Positions 45,253 to 54,519 of a DNA stretch of 64,000 nt are shown here, piece by piece. The notes beneath the pieces were generated by a model. It worked only from the letters and a program-made list of their open reading frames with translations. It was not told the DNA's origin and made no database searches. Origin of the DNA: Segatella copri (GTDB taxonomy: Bacteria; Bacteroidota; Bacteroidia; Bacteroidales; Bacteroidaceae); contig NZ_VZCB01000046.1 in NCBI RefSeq assembly GCF_009494395.1, forward strand, positions 28,777 to 92,776, written 5' to 3'. Every line of letters starts with the position of its first letter. Positions within the stretch are counted from its first letter, which is position 1. Position numbers and translations under genes: made by a program.

Positions 45253-45855
45253 ATGAAGACAAATTCAAATAGCTATACTATTATCTATTCGGTTATCATC
45301 GTGGTAATCGTGGCATTCCTGCTCGCGTTCGTGTCTTCTTCGCTGAAGGCAACACAGGATGCCAACGTGGCTCTTGATACTCAGAAGCAGATTCTGAACT
45401 CTCTCAACCTGCGCGACCTTGACAACGCTACTGCGGCTGCCAAATATAAAGAGGTGGTGAAGGACGAGAAGGAGAAGGACGGCATGAAGTATTACGAGTG
45501 CGAGATTGATGGTCAGAAGAAGACCGTTTACTCTGTAAAGGGTATGGGTCTCTGGGGCGGCATTTCAGGCTTCATCGCCGTGGATGCCGACAACAACACC
45601 ATCTATGGCGTATATTTCAACCACGAAGGCGAGACAGCCGGACTGGGTGCTGAAATCAAGGACAACCTGAAGTGGCAGCAGAAATTCCAGGGCAAGAAGA
45701 TTCACAAGGATGGAGTAGAGGGCATCGCTCTGGGCGTTGAGAAAGACGCTCCTGCCGGCGACCCTAACAATGTGGATGCCGTTACCGGTGCTACATTGAC
45801 ATCCGACGGTGTGGATGCCATGCTCAAGGAAGGTCTTGCTAAATTCATTAAATAA
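45253..45855 (+). CDS. nqrC: Na+-NQR subunit C
   Basis: 200 residues, one N-terminal membrane helix (about 10-29) and a periplasmic FMN-binding domain. The FMN threonine is in DAVTGATLTSDGVD (about 180), the SGAT-type motif flavinylated by ApbE. GMGLWGGISGFIAVDADNN is the family strand. An apbE gene is not in the window. Confidence 0.96.
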   Translation: MKTNSNSYTIIYSVIIVVIVAFLLAFVSSSLKATQDANVALDTQKQILNSLNLRDLDNATAAAKYKEVVKDEKEKDGMKYYECEIDGQKKTVYSVKGMGLWGGISGFIAVDADNNTIYGVYFNHEGETAGLGAEIKDNLKWQQKFQGKKIHKDGVEGIALGVEKDAPAGDPNNVDAVTGATLTSDGVDAMLKEGLAKFIK

Positions 45856-45867
45856 TTAAGCGAAATT

Positions 45868-46494
45868 ATGGCATTATTTAGTAAACAAAATAAGGAGGCA
45901 TTCATCAAGCCACTGAACGGCGACAACCCTATCCTCGTCCAGGTGCTTGGTATCTGTAGTGCCCTGGCTGTTACTTCCCAGCTGAAGCCAGCCATTGTGA
46001 TGGGACTTGCCGTTACTATCATCACGGCATTCTCTAACGTGATTATTTCCATCATCCGCAACACCATCCCTCAGCGCATCCGTATCATCGTTCAGCTGGT
46101 GGTAGTTGCTGCCCTGGTTACCATCGTGAGCCAGGTGCTGAAGGCTTTTGCCTACGACGTGAGCGTGCAGCTCTCCGTGTATGTGGGTTTGATCATCACC
46201 AACTGTATCCTGATGGGTCGTTTGGAGGCTTTCGCCATGATGAACAAGCCTTGGCCTTCATTCCTCGATGGTGTAGGTAATGGTTTGGGTTACGCCCTCA
46301 TCCTCGTGATTGTGGGTGCAGTGCGTGAGTTTTTGGGCCGTGGTTCTCTGCTCGGTTTCCAGCTGATTCCAGAGGGAGCTTACAACTTCGGATATGTTAA
46401 CAACGGTATGATGACCATGCCAGCCATGGCATTGATTCTCGTTGGATGTGTAATCTGGGTACATCGTGCCTATATTTATAAGGAGGAGAAGTAA
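45868..46494 (+). CDS. nqrD: Na+-NQR subunit D
   Basis: 208 residues with about six helices. It shares the NqrDE/RnfAE fold with subunit E; the conserved membrane-embedded Cys lies in QVLGICSALAVTSQL (about 29) and in ITNCILMGRLEAFAM (about 112), where the intramembrane [2Fe-2S] cluster between NqrD and NqrE sits. Gap to nqrE is one base. Confidence 0.95.
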   Translation: MALFSKQNKEAFIKPLNGDNPILVQVLGICSALAVTSQLKPAIVMGLAVTIITAFSNVIISIIRNTIPQRIRIIVQLVVVAALVTIVSQVLKAFAYDVSVQLSVYVGLIITNCILMGRLEAFAMMNKPWPSFLDGVGNGLGYALILVIVGAVREFLGRGSLLGFQLIPEGAYNFGYVNNGMMTMPAMALILVGCVIWVHRAYIYKEEK

Positions 46495-46495
46495 G

Positions 46496-47119
46496 ATGGA
46501 GCACGCAATAAGTTTGTTTTTCCGTTCGATTTTCGTCGATAACATGATCTTCGCCTACTTCCTGGGTATGTGTTCTTACTTGGCAGTATCCAAGAACGTG
46601 AAGACCTCTTTGGGCTTGGGCTTGGCAGTAACCTTCGTGTTGCTCATCACCGTGCCTGTAGATTACCTGTTGCAGACCAAGGTGCTCAGCGCCGATGGCA
46701 TTCTGGGTGTTGACCTCACTTACCTGAGCTTCATCCTCTTCATCGCCGTCATCGCCGGTATCGTGCAGCTGGTCGAGATGATTGTAGAGAAGTTCTCACC
46801 ATCGCTCTATGCAGCGCTGGGTATCTTCCTGCCATTGATTGCCGTAAACTGTGCCATCATGGGTGCATCGCTCTTCATGCAGCAGCGCATCCTGATGGAT
46901 CCTGCCAATACTCAGGCTATCACCTCAGTATGGGATAGCATCGTTTATGCCGTAGGTTCCGGTCTGGGTTGGACTCTTGCCATCGTCCTGATGGGAGCCA
47001 TCCGCGAGAAGATGCAGTATTGCGACGTGCCAAAGCCATTGCAGGGACTCGGCATCACATTTATCACAGTAGGCCTCATGGCAATGGCTATGCTTTGCTT
47101 CTCAGGCTTGAAAATCTAA
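46496..47119 (+). CDS. nqrE: Na+-NQR subunit E
   Basis: 207 residues from ATG 46496 (MEHAISLFFRSIFVDNM); a start 30 bases earlier lies inside nqrD. About six helices, mirror partner of NqrD. The Cys ligands are in FLGMCSYLAVSKNVK (about 25) and AVNCAIMGASLFM (about 119). It starts one base after the nqrD stop. Confidence 0.95.
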   Translation: MEHAISLFFRSIFVDNMIFAYFLGMCSYLAVSKNVKTSLGLGLAVTFVLLITVPVDYLLQTKVLSADGILGVDLTYLSFILFIAVIAGIVQLVEMIVEKFSPSLYAALGIFLPLIAVNCAIMGASLFMQQRILMDPANTQAITSVWDSIVYAVGSGLGWTLAIVLMGAIREKMQYCDVPKPLQGLGITFITVGLMAMAMLCFSGLKI

Positions 47120-47137
47120 AATAGGAGGACTATAGAT

Positions 47138-48412
47138 ATGGGTAATACATCATTTATATTGGCTAGTATCGGAGTTTTCCTCGTGGTGATTCTCCTGCTG
47201 GTTATCATCCTGCTCGTGGCTAAGAAGTATCTGAGCCCTAGCGGAAATGTAAATATCGAAATCAATGGCGACAAGACCATCAACGTGCCTCAGGGCAGCA
47301 GTTTGATGACTACGCTGAATGAGAACGGCATCTTCCTGCCTTCTGCCTGCGGCGGTAAGGCAAGCTGTGGCCAGTGTAAGGTTCAGGTGCTCGAGGGCGG
47401 CGGCGAGATTCTCGATTCTGAGAAGCCTCACTTCACCCGCAAGCAGATTAAGGACCACTGGCGTCTGGGATGCCAGTGCAAGGTGAAGGGCGACCTGAAG
47501 ATCAAGGTGCCTGAGAGTGTGATGGGCGTGAAAGAGTGGGAGTTCGAGGTTATCTCCAACAAGAACGTTTCATCATTTATCAAGGAGTTCAAGGTGGCTT
47601 TGCCTCCAGGCGAGCACATGGACTTCGTTCCGGGTTCTTACGCCCAGATCAAGATTCCTGCATACGACTGCATTGATTACGACAAGGATTTCGACAAGGA
47701 TCTCATTGGCGAGGAGTACATCGGAGCATGGAAGAAGTTCAACATCTTCTCTCTCAAGGCTCACAATCCAGAGCCTACCGTTCGTGCTTACTCTATGGCG
47801 AACTATCCTGACGAGGGTGACATCATCACTCTTACAGTCCGTATCGCCACAACTCCATTCTTGCCACGTCCACAGGTAGGATTCCAGAACGTACCAACAG
47901 GTATCGCTTCTTCTTACATCTTCTCATTGAAGCCGGGCGACAAGGTAATGATGAGTGGTCCTTACGGAGACTTCCATCCTAACTTCACATCAGGCAAGGA
48001 GATGATCTGGATTGGTGGTGGTGCCGGTATGGCTCCATTGCGTGCTCAGATCATGCACATGACCAAGACCCTGCACACCACCGACCGTGAGCTGCACTTC
48101 TTCTACGGAGCGCGTGCATTGGGTGAGGCATTCTTCCTGGAGGACTTCTGGGAGCTTGAGAAGGAATTCCCTAACTTCCACTTCCATCTTTCACTCGACC
48201 GCAAGGACCCAGTGGCAGATGCTCAGGGCGTGAAGTACTACGAGGGATTTGCTGTTAACTGCATCCGTGACACCTACTTGAAGGATCACGAGGCACCAGA
48301 GGATTGCGAGTACTATCTCTGCGGACCTCCAATGCTGATCAAGACCGTTACAGATTATCTGGATTCTCTGGGAGTTGATCCTGAGAGCATCATGTACGAT
48401 AACTTCGGATAA
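47138..48412 (+). CDS. nqrF: Na+-NQR subunit F (NADH-oxidising)
   Basis: 424 residues. One membrane helix (about 6-28), a ferredoxin-like [2Fe-2S] domain with Cys71, Cys77, Cys80 and Cys112, an FAD domain (RAYSMANYPDEG, about 218) and an NADH-binding domain (MIWIGGGAGMAPLRAQI, then YYLCGPPMLI). It takes electrons from NADH via FAD to the iron-sulphur cluster. Last gene of the operon; a 13-bp stem terminator follows. Confidence 0.97.
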   Translation: MGNTSFILASIGVFLVVILLLVIILLVAKKYLSPSGNVNIEINGDKTINVPQGSSLMTTLNENGIFLPSACGGKASCGQCKVQVLEGGGEILDSEKPHFTRKQIKDHWRLGCQCKVKGDLKIKVPESVMGVKEWEFEVISNKNVSSFIKEFKVALPPGEHMDFVPGSYAQIKIPAYDCIDYDKDFDKDLIGEEYIGAWKKFNIFSLKAHNPEPTVRAYSMANYPDEGDIITLTVRIATTPFLPRPQVGFQNVPTGIASSYIFSLKPGDKVMMSGPYGDFHPNFTSGKEMIWIGGGAGMAPLRAQIMHMTKTLHTTDRELHFFYGARALGEAFFLEDFWELEKEFPNFHFHLSLDRKDPVADAQGVKYYEGFAVNCIRDTYLKDHEAPEDCEYYLCGPPMLIKTVTDYLDSLGVDPESIMYDNFG

Positions 48413-48437
48413 TCTGAAAGGTTCAGATATAAAATAT

Positions 48438-48470
48438 AAGGCTGCAATGTGATGAACATTGCAGCCTTTA
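48438..48470 (+). terminator. Terminator of the nqr operon
   Basis: AAGGCTGCAATGT (48438-48450) and ACATTGCAGCCTT (48456-48468), 5-base loop. Confidence 0.9.
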
Positions 48471-48511
48471 TTTGTTTATGTCATATTGCGATCGTCTTCA
48501 TTTTTGGGCAT

Positions 48512-48600
48512 AAAAAAAGCGATGACCTTCACAGGCTACCGCTCCAAATCTTCAATAGGTATTAGTTTTCCTTAAGGTAAAAAGATTGTTTTCAGGATAA
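48512..48600 (-). ncRNA. Candidate small RNA, about 90 nt
   Basis: On minus a full promoter, TTTG (48635-48638), N20, TAACTTTG (48607-48614), is followed about 65 bases later by a hairpin (48518-48543: AGCG/CGCT outer stem, CCT/AGG inner stem closed by a GTGA tetraloop) and seven T. No reading frame of useful length lies between. The sequence includes ACCTTAAGGAAAACTAATAC. I recognise no named RNA family. It shares GCCTGTGAAGGT with the candidate at 19546-19714. Confidence 0.6.
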
Positions 48601-48606
48601 CTGCTG

Positions 48607-48638
48607 CAAAGTTATACATTTTTTTAAATATTACCAAA
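48607..48638 (-). promoter_or_regulatory. Exact-spacing promoter for the candidate RNA
   Basis: Minus: TTTG-N20-TAACTTTG. No protein-coding gene lies downstream on minus before the terminator at 48518. Confidence 0.75.
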
Positions 48639-48730
48639 TTATTTGAGCAGTATTTTATAAAGGAATATACTGTGTGGGGACACAATAATGTTTATTAAAG
48701 TTCTTTAACTAAAAACTGATAAAAGTTAAT

Positions 48731-48763
48731 AAAAAAAAGGGCCGAAACATCACGTCCCAGCCC
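48731..48763 (-). terminator. Terminator of maeB
   Basis: On minus GGGCTG pairs with CGGCCC around a 13-base loop, followed by eight T. Confidence 0.75.
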
Positions 48764-48826
48764 AATTGTTGTACTCTCTAAAAACCATCTCGCTAGATGT
48801 AAAGAGAATACGGAAAAAAAATCCTT

Positions 48827-51115
48827 TTATTTCTGTTTCTTAATCTTTTCTACGTATGCATCAATCACTGCTACGGCAGTAATGTTGACGATGTCCTGAA
48901 CGCTGCTCTCAGAATCGGTGAAGTGGATAGGCTTGTTAAGACCCATCTGGATAGGACCGATGATTTCAGCCTCAGGATTCAATGCCTGGAGGAGCTTGTA
49001 AGCACCGTTGGCACTGCTCAGGTTAGGGAATACCAATGTGTTGACATCCTTGCCCTTGAGACGAGAGAATGGATACTTCTCATCGCGGAGATCCTTGTTG
49101 AGAGCGTAGTTCACCTGCATCTCACCGTCAATGGCAAGTTCAGGGAATTCCTTCTGCATCTCAGCAACAGCCTTCTTTACCTTGACAGGAGAACCTACGT
49201 TGTCGGTACCGAAGTTAGAGTAGCTCAACATAGCCATGACAGGCTCCTCATTGAAGAACTTCACTGTTCCGGCAGACAACTTGGCGATGTCGGTCAGGAC
49301 ATCCTCGTCAGGGTGACGGTTAATCAATGTATCTGCAATGTAGTATACGCCCTTCTGGGTGTTGAGGATGTGCATGGTACCGAATGTCTTGTATTCGTCA
49401 CGGATACCGATAACGTCCTTAGCCACCTTGATGGTATTGCTGTATTTAGTATAGAGACCAGTGATGAAAGCATCAGCATCACCCTGCTCAACCATAGACA
49501 TACCGAAGTAGTTGCGCTCATACATCTTGTCGTAAGCCTCCTCGAAGCTGTAGCCCTCACGAGCACGCTTCTCAGCCAGGTGCTTGGCGAACTTGGCACG
49601 GCGACCCTGCTCGTTGTCTGCACGCATATCTACGATTTCGATGTTAGAGAGGTCGAGCTTCAGGCGGTTAGCCACACGGTTCAGACGATCTGGGTTACCC
49701 AGCAGGATAGGCTGGCAGATACCCTCGCTCTTAGCCTGAACAGCAGCCTTCAGCATGGTAGGGTTACCGCCCTCTGCGAATACTACGCGCTGTGGGTGAA
49801 GTCGGGCTGTGTCGTGGAGCTTGCGGGTAAGCTTGGTCTCCTGACCGAGCAACTGGCGCAACTGCTGCTTGTACTGCTCCCAGTCTGTGATAGGAGTACG
49901 TGCAACGCCACTGTCCATAGCAGCCTTGGCTACTGCTGCAGAAACCTCAGTAATCAAACGTGGGTCAACTGGCTTTGGAATGAAGTACTTAGGACCGAAT
50001 GAAAGGTCGTTTACGTGGTAAACATCATTCACTACATCAGGTACAGGCTGCTTTGCCAAATCAGCGATAGCATGAACGGCAGCCATCTTCATCTCTTCGT
50101 TGATGGCGCGTGCGTGAACGTCGAGCGCACCACGGAAGATGTATGGGAAACCAATTACATTATTAATCTGGTTAGGATAGTCTGAACGGCCGGTAGACAT
50201 CAGTACGTCTGGGCGGCTAGCCATGGCATCCTCGTAGCTGATTTCAGGAACAGGGTTAGCCAAGGCGAATACTACAGGACTGTCAGCCATAGAGCGAACC
50301 ATATCCTGAGTCAGTACATTGCCCTTGCTCAATCCAACGAATACGTCAGCACCCTTTACAGCCTCTTCCAGGGTATGGATGTCGCGGCGGTCGGTAGCAA
50401 ACATCTTCTTCTGCTCGGTCAGGTTCTCACGGTCGCTTGTGATAACGCCCTTAGAGTCGAGCATCACGATGTTCTTGATCTGTGCACCGAGAGCAACATA
50501 GAGTTTTGTACAGCTGATAGCAGCAGCACCTGCACCGTTTACGACGATCTTTACGTTCTTGATGTCCTTGCCTGCCACTTCGAGAGCGTTCTTCAAACCG
50601 GCAGCAGAGATGATTGCAGTACCGTGCTGGTCATCGTGCATGACAGGGATGTCAAGGTTCTTCTTCAGGCGCTCCTCGATATAGAAGCACTGAGGTGCCT
50701 TGATGTCCTCCAGGTTGATACCACCAAATGTAGGAGCAATACGTTCTACGGTTTCGCAGAATTTCTCAGGGTCTTTTTCAGCCACTTCGATATCGAAAAC
50801 GTCGATGCCGCCATAAATCTTGAAAAGCAATCCTTTGCCTTCCATAACTGGCTTTCCGCTCATGGCGCCAATGTCGCCAAGACCGAGCACGGCAGTTCCG
50901 TTACTAATTACTGCTACCAAGTTACCCTTGTCAGTATACTTGTATGCGTCATCTGGGTTTTGCTGAATCTCGAGGCAAGGGAATGCTACGCCTGGAGAGT
51001 AAGCAAGGCTCAGGTCTGTCTGTGTGTGGTAAGGTTTTGTAGGTTTTACCTCAATCTTACCAGGACGGCCATTCTCATGATACTGAAGAGCCGCCTCTTT
51101 TGTGATTTTTACCAT
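48827..51115 (-). CDS. maeB: NADP-dependent malic enzyme with phosphotransacetylase-like C-terminus
   Basis: 762 residues. Malic-enzyme domain (about 1-425): [36 protein letters not shown] (metal Asp), [12 protein letters not shown] (NADP Rossmann motif). C-terminal phosphate acetyltransferase-like domain (about 430-760) that in MaeB senses acetyl-CoA rather than catalysing. It decarboxylates malate to pyruvate. The start box TACCTTTG lies at 51189-51196 and a TetR gene is divergent across 174 bases, so control by that regulator is possible. Confidence 0.95.
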   Translation of the reverse strand: MVKITKEAALQYHENGRPGKIEVKPTKPYHTQTDLSLAYSPGVAFPCLEIQQNPDDAYKYTDKGNLVAVISNGTAVLGLGDIGAMSGKPVMEGKGLLFKIYGGIDVFDIEVAEKDPEKFCETVERIAPTFGGINLEDIKAPQCFYIEERLKKNLDIPVMHDDQHGTAIISAAGLKNALEVAGKDIKNVKIVVNGAGAAAISCTKLYVALGAQIKNIVMLDSKGVITSDRENLTEQKKMFATDRRDIHTLEEAVKGADVFVGLSKGNVLTQDMVRSMADSPVVFALANPVPEISYEDAMASRPDVLMSTGRSDYPNQINNVIGFPYIFRGALDVHARAINEEMKMAAVHAIADLAKQPVPDVVNDVYHVNDLSFGPKYFIPKPVDPRLITEVSAAVAKAAMDSGVARTPITDWEQYKQQLRQLLGQETKLTRKLHDTARLHPQRVVFAEGGNPTMLKAAVQAKSEGICQPILLGNPDRLNRVANRLKLDLSNIEIVDMRADNEQGRRAKFAKHLAEKRAREGYSFEEAYDKMYERNYFGMSMVEQGDADAFITGLYTKYSNTIKVAKDVIGIRDEYKTFGTMHILNTQKGVYYIADTLINRHPDEDVLTDIAKLSAGTVKFFNEEPVMAMLSYSNFGTDNVGSPVKVKKAVAEMQKEFPELAIDGEMQVNYALNKDLRDEKYPFSRLKGKDVNTLVFPNLSSANGAYKLLQALNPEAEIIGPIQMGLNKPIHFTDSESSVQDIVNITAVAVIDAYVEKIKKQK

Positions 51116-51188
51116 AATAATATATTGGTTTGAAGTTTTATTTTCTTACAGATTCGTGCTTTTAAGCAGCGATTTCTAAAAGTTTGTG

Positions 51189-51247
51189 CAAAGGTAATAA
51201 AAAACTTAGTAAAAACGAATGGTTTTTTATTTTTTTTTGTATCTTTG
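51189..51247. promoter_or_regulatory. Divergent promoter boxes for maeB and the TetR gene
   Basis: TACCTTTG on minus at 51189-51196 (maeB) and TATCTTTG on plus at 51240-51247 (TetR gene). Neither has a clear -33 box. The 43 bases between them hold an A-rich then T-rich tract. Confidence 0.65.
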
Positions 51248-51289
51248 CACAAAAAAAAGTCTACAAAGCGTATAAATTGACATATAGAT

Positions 51290-51910
51290 ATGGCAGAAAT
51301 TAATCAATACAGACAAGAGCTGAGAAATAAAATCATAGACTATGCCATGGCTGAGTTTTACAAACGAGGCGTAAAAGCGGTTAAGATGGATGAAATCTCT
51401 CGCGGACTTCATGTGTCTAAGCGCACTGTTTATGAAATATTCGGTGACAAGGAGGAGCTTCTTCTTGCTGGCATGAAGATGCAGCAGGCGAAAGAACTGC
51501 AGTCGCTGGAAGAGTTTGCCAATACGCAAGCCCGCAATGTGATTGATATCATCAGTTATGTGTATAAGCTGCAGATGCGTCGCAATGAGCAGGTGGGAGT
51601 GGTTTTCTATGAGGAGATCCATAAGATTCCCCGTGTTGTGGGATTCATGCGCGAGTATCATTCTAAGGAGTGTGAGGAGAGAAGCAAGTTTTTTGCTACA
51701 GGTGTGAAGGAGGGACTGTTCCGCCCTGATCTCAATTATGAGGTGTTGTCTGAAGTGGGGCATGTTACCATGGAAGAAATCATGCACCGTCAGCTTTATC
51801 GCACTTATTCGATGCAGGAACTTTTTGATAATTATGTGCTTACGGTTATCAGGGGCTTCTGTACCGAGCGTGGACTCCAGGCGCTGGATAGGGCTTTGGC
51901 TGGTCTGTAA
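51290..51910 (+). CDS. TetR/AcrR-family transcriptional regulator
   Basis: 206 residues. The N-terminal helix-turn-helix (about 10-58) reads IIDYAMAEFYKRGVKAVKMD then LHVSKRTVYEIFGDKEEL, the classic TetR pattern. The C-terminal ligand domain (about 60-206) is not recognisable as a subfamily. It is divergent from maeB. A hairpin AGCCCCT/AGGGGCT and CTAACTTCCC repeats follow the stop (51917-51960). Confidence 0.9.
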   Translation: MAEINQYRQELRNKIIDYAMAEFYKRGVKAVKMDEISRGLHVSKRTVYEIFGDKEELLLAGMKMQQAKELQSLEEFANTQARNVIDIISYVYKLQMRRNEQVGVVFYEEIHKIPRVVGFMREYHSKECEERSKFFATGVKEGLFRPDLNYEVLSEVGHVTMEEIMHRQLYRTYSMQELFDNYVLTVIRGFCTERGLQALDRALAGL

Positions 51911-51916
51911 AGCTGC

Positions 51917-51960
51917 AGCCCCTCTAGGGGCTTCCTCTAACTTCCCTTAACTTCCCCCTA
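51917..51960. repeat. Hairpin AGCCCCT/AGGGGCT with TAACTTCCC repeats
   Basis: 7-bp stem (51917-51923 with 51926-51932) followed by TCTAACTTCCC and TTAACTTCCCC. It lies between convergent genes and may terminate transcription. Confidence 0.55.
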
Positions 51961-51977
51961 TGCGAAAGCCCAGTCTA

Positions 51978-52952
51978 TTACTGTTTGTAAATCCAATATA
52001 AGATTTTATTGATGATTCGGGTATAGAATCTGAACCATCTGTAGCTTGTTACGGGTTTGCCACCGAAGTTGAGGAGGAATTCCCTGTATAGATTCTGCTT
52101 CCAGGGCAAACCCGCATCCATGAAGCGGAAATGGGCGTAGCCGTGCTCATGGGCATACTTCAGGGCATACCAGATGGTCATGGCTTCTGGATGCAGATGG
52201 AGGCGGCTCTTGCGCTTGCCCACTGCATAAAGAAGGTAGGCATTGCCCTGGAAGAAGACGCAGGCGCAGCCTCCTATCACTTTCCCCTTGTATGTGGTAA
52301 CGAAGATTTTGCTCTCGGGGTTTCCTGCAAAGTGCATGAAAAACTCCTTGGCTGGGACAAATCTTCTCAGCTTGAACTGATAGAAATTCTTGAGCATCCG
52401 GTAGAAGAGGGCGATGTCCTGAGCCGATGTGGCTTCGTGGCTTTCCACTCCCTTTGCCGTCATGCGCTCTACTATGTTTTCCATCTTGGCAGAGAGTCTG
52501 CTTTCCGGTGCCTTGCTGTGGAGTGAATGGTGTATTTCCTGCCAGGCGATAGGGAAGTAGCCCAGTCTGCGGAAGAAGCGATAGCCGAACATTTTCTTCT
52601 TCATGTCTGAAAATTCGATGTAGAAGCAGAGGCGGTGGCGAAGCTTCAGGGTGATGGCCTTCAGCAGCAGTGGAAAGAGGGTTTCGGTCTCCGTCTCATC
52701 CGCATAGCATCCTTCCCCATGCGCATGCGCGTGCGTATATAAATAAGGTGGAAAGAGCGAACCTCGTCTGCGTACGATGACGAGCAGCTGTCCTCTTACT
52801 TCGCCGTCTCTGGTTGCTACGGCCATGTAAGGGGTGTCTTTGGGTGTCTGTTCCTCTATCAGGAACAGTGTTTTGCTGTGAAAGAAGTTGCCTTCCAGGA
52901 GTTCGGGCAACTCATTGCTTTCTGTATATATCCTGATGCTGAAATCATTCAT
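51978..52952 (-). CDS. GNAT/FemAB-like acyltransferase
   Basis: 324 residues. The C-terminal half is a GNAT fold of the FemAB-like type (KIFVTTYKGKVIGGCACVFF, LHPEAMTIWYALKYAHEHGY, the FRFMDAGLPWKQNLYREFLL block). The N-terminal half looks like a degenerate second GNAT domain (MAVATRDGEVRGQLLVIVRR). FemAB relatives add amino acids to peptidoglycan or make N-acyl amino sugars or lipids; the substrate is unknown here. It ends with aromatic, basic residues (RIINKILYWIYKQ). Stand-alone gene. Confidence 0.8.
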   Translation of the reverse strand: MNDFSIRIYTESNELPELLEGNFFHSKTLFLIEEQTPKDTPYMAVATRDGEVRGQLLVIVRRRGSLFPPYLYTHAHAHGEGCYADETETETLFPLLLKAITLKLRHRLCFYIEFSDMKKKMFGYRFFRRLGYFPIAWQEIHHSLHSKAPESRLSAKMENIVERMTAKGVESHEATSAQDIALFYRMLKNFYQFKLRRFVPAKEFFMHFAGNPESKIFVTTYKGKVIGGCACVFFQGNAYLLYAVGKRKSRLHLHPEAMTIWYALKYAHEHGYAHFRFMDAGLPWKQNLYREFLLNFGGKPVTSYRWFRFYTRIINKILYWIYKQ

Positions 52953-53039
52953 ATCTTTCTCTTTCTTCTGTTTTTTGCAAAAATAATAAATTAATCATAA
53001 AAATGCAAGTCTTTTATCAAAAGTATGACTTATTTTTAG

Positions 53040-53047
53040 TATTTTTG
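53040..53047 (+). promoter_or_regulatory. Promoter box just before the DUF2520 gene
   Basis: TATTTTTG ends 6 bases before ATG 53054, so the transcript starts at or next to the start codon. Confidence 0.55.
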
Positions 53048-53053
53048 CACATT

Positions 53054-53830
53054 ATGAAGATAATTATGATAGGTGCTGGCAATTTAGCCACCAGTTTGGC
53101 TGTGGCTTTAACCGATGCCGGTCACGATATTTTACAGGTTTATAGTAGGACGATGCAGTCGGCTCAGACTTTGGCAACGATTGCAGGCGGGGCTGCTGTC
53201 ACCGACATTTCCCAGGTGAGAGCCGATGCTGATGTCTATATACTTTCCGTGAAGGACGATGCGCTTCCAGTGCTTATTCCTCAGCTTTGCAGGGGCAGGG
53301 AAGACAAGCTGTTCCTTCATACCGCAGGTTCTGTATCCATTGATGTTTTCCAGGGTATGGCCCTCCATTACGGTGTGTTTTATCCTATGCAGACGTTCTC
53401 CAGGCAGAAGCGTGTCTCCTTCGAAGAGATTCCTTGTTTTATAGAGGGTTCGGGCGAAGAGGAGACAGCTGCCATCGAGGCGTTGGCTTCTCAGTTGAGC
53501 CATCGGGTTTACCGTTTGTCGAGTGAGGCTCGCAAGTATCTGCATCTCTCTGCTGTCTTTGCCTGCAATTTTGTGAATCATTGTTATGCCATCAGTGCCG
53601 AGCTTCTTGAGAAGCATGGTATTCCGTTCGATGTGATGCTTCCGCTGATTGACGAGACGGCAGCCAAGGTGCATCAGATGTCACCGAAGGATGCACAGAC
53701 CGGTCCGGCGGTAAGATATGATGAGAATGTAATCAGGGCGCAGAGCCAACTTCTCAAGAATAATCCGCTGGTGAAGGATATCTATGACAGAATGAGCATG
53801 AATATACACCGTTTAAGTGAAGAAGTATGA
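53054..53830 (+). CDS. DUF2520-type NADP-binding oxidoreductase
   Basis: 258 residues from ATG 53054 ([20 protein letters not shown]); a start 51 bases upstream lies before the promoter box. N-terminal Rossmann domain ([10 protein letters not shown], about 7-16; [12 protein letters not shown]) and C-terminal helical DUF2520 domain (about 125-250; [27 protein letters not shown]), similar in build to F420-dependent NADP reductases and ketopantoate reductases. Reaction unknown. It overlaps the KdsC-like gene by four bases (ATGA), so they are translationally coupled. Confidence 0.88.
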   Translation: MKIIMIGAGNLATSLAVALTDAGHDILQVYSRTMQSAQTLATIAGGAAVTDISQVRADADVYILSVKDDALPVLIPQLCRGREDKLFLHTAGSVSIDVFQGMALHYGVFYPMQTFSRQKRVSFEEIPCFIEGSGEEETAAIEALASQLSHRVYRLSSEARKYLHLSAVFACNFVNHCYAISAELLEKHGIPFDVMLPLIDETAAKVHQMSPKDAQTGPAVRYDENVIRAQSQLLKNNPLVKDIYDRMSMNIHRLSEEV

Positions 53831-54345
53831 TAAATTACGATTTAGATAAGATAAAGGCCGTTATTTTTGATGTGGATGGCGTATTGTCCAGACAGACCAT
53901 TACGCTAGCCAGTTCGGGCGAACCTCTTCGCACGGTTAACATCAAGGACGGCTATGCCATTCAGTTGGCACAGAAGATGGGATTGCGCATAGCCATTCTC
54001 ACGGGTGGTACTACAGAGGCTATACGCAAGCGTTATGAAGGTTTGGGGGTAGAGGATATTTTCATGGGATGTGCCGTGAAGATTCATACCTATGATGAGT
54101 TCCTGGCGAAGTATCAGCTTTCGGATGAGGAGATTATCTATGTAGGAGATGATATTCCTGATTATGAGGTCATGCGCCGTTGCGGATGTCCATGTTGTCC
54201 TGCTGATGCCTGTTCGGATATCAAGTCTATTTCCCGCTACATCTCTTCAGCCAATGGTGGCGAAGGAGTGGGCAGGGATATTGTAGAGCAGGTGCTTCGT
54301 GCCAAGGGCCATTGGCTTTCCAATGCCAAGGCCTTTGGATGGTAA
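53827..54345 (+). CDS. kdsC: KdsC/YrbI-type HAD phosphatase
   Basis: 172 residues, compact HAD enzyme without a cap. Motif I is [10 protein letters not shown] (about 14-23), motif [11 protein letters not shown], Lys in [11 protein letters not shown], motif [15 protein letters not shown]. KdsC hydrolyses KDO 8-phosphate in lipid A-core synthesis and works as a tetramer; other KdsC-like enzymes act on related phosphates, so the substrate is inferred. Start overlaps the DUF2520 stop. Confidence 0.82.
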   Translation: MINYDLDKIKAVIFDVDGVLSRQTITLASSGEPLRTVNIKDGYAIQLAQKMGLRIAILTGGTTEAIRKRYEGLGVEDIFMGCAVKIHTYDEFLAKYQLSDEEIIYVGDDIPDYEVMRRCGCPCCPADACSDIKSISRYISSANGGEGVGRDIVEQVLRAKGHWLSNAKAFGW

Positions 54346-54352
54346 TTTAAGT

Positions 54353-54518
54353 GAAGAGGGAATTTAAGTGAAGAGTGAAGAACGAAGAGTGAAGAAACAA
54401 CGTTCGGCGGCCGAAAGGGAAAGCCAATTCAATAGCTTTACTAATCATAAAGTTCAAAGTTCAAAGCTCAAAGTTCCAAGTTCCAAGTTCCAAGTTCAAA
54501 GTTCAAAGTTCAAAGTAA
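54353..54518 (+). repeat. Composite intergenic element, copy 2
   Basis: AGTGAAGAGTGAAGAACG, then AACAACGTTCGGCGGCCGAA, then AAGCCAATTCAATAG, then CTAATCATAAAGTTCAAAG and about eight further GTTC(C/A)AA units. The order matches copy 1 on minus at 33190-33305, so the two are divergent copies of one element. It fills almost the whole gap between the KdsC-like gene and maf. Confidence 0.85.
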
Positions 54519-54519
54519 G

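Larger units (their letters stand above)
48413..48826. other. Gene-free region with two terminators and a candidate small RNA
   Basis: Left to right: nqr terminator (48438-48468), candidate minus-strand RNA (48512-48600) with its promoter (48607-48638), an AT-rich stretch (48640-48730), and the maeB terminator (48731-48763) with the maeB 3' tail carrying a CATCT/AGATG hairpin near 48787-48801. Confidence 0.75.

Noticed and set aside
48923..50002. Open frame opposite maeB
   Set aside because: Antisense shadow; low-complexity Leu/Val composition typical of reversed coding DNA.
52710..52740. Alternating CATGCGCATGCGCGTGCG stretch in the GNAT gene (Z-DNA-like)
   Set aside because: It encodes YTHAHAHGEG in an intact gene; short and explained by His/Ala codons.
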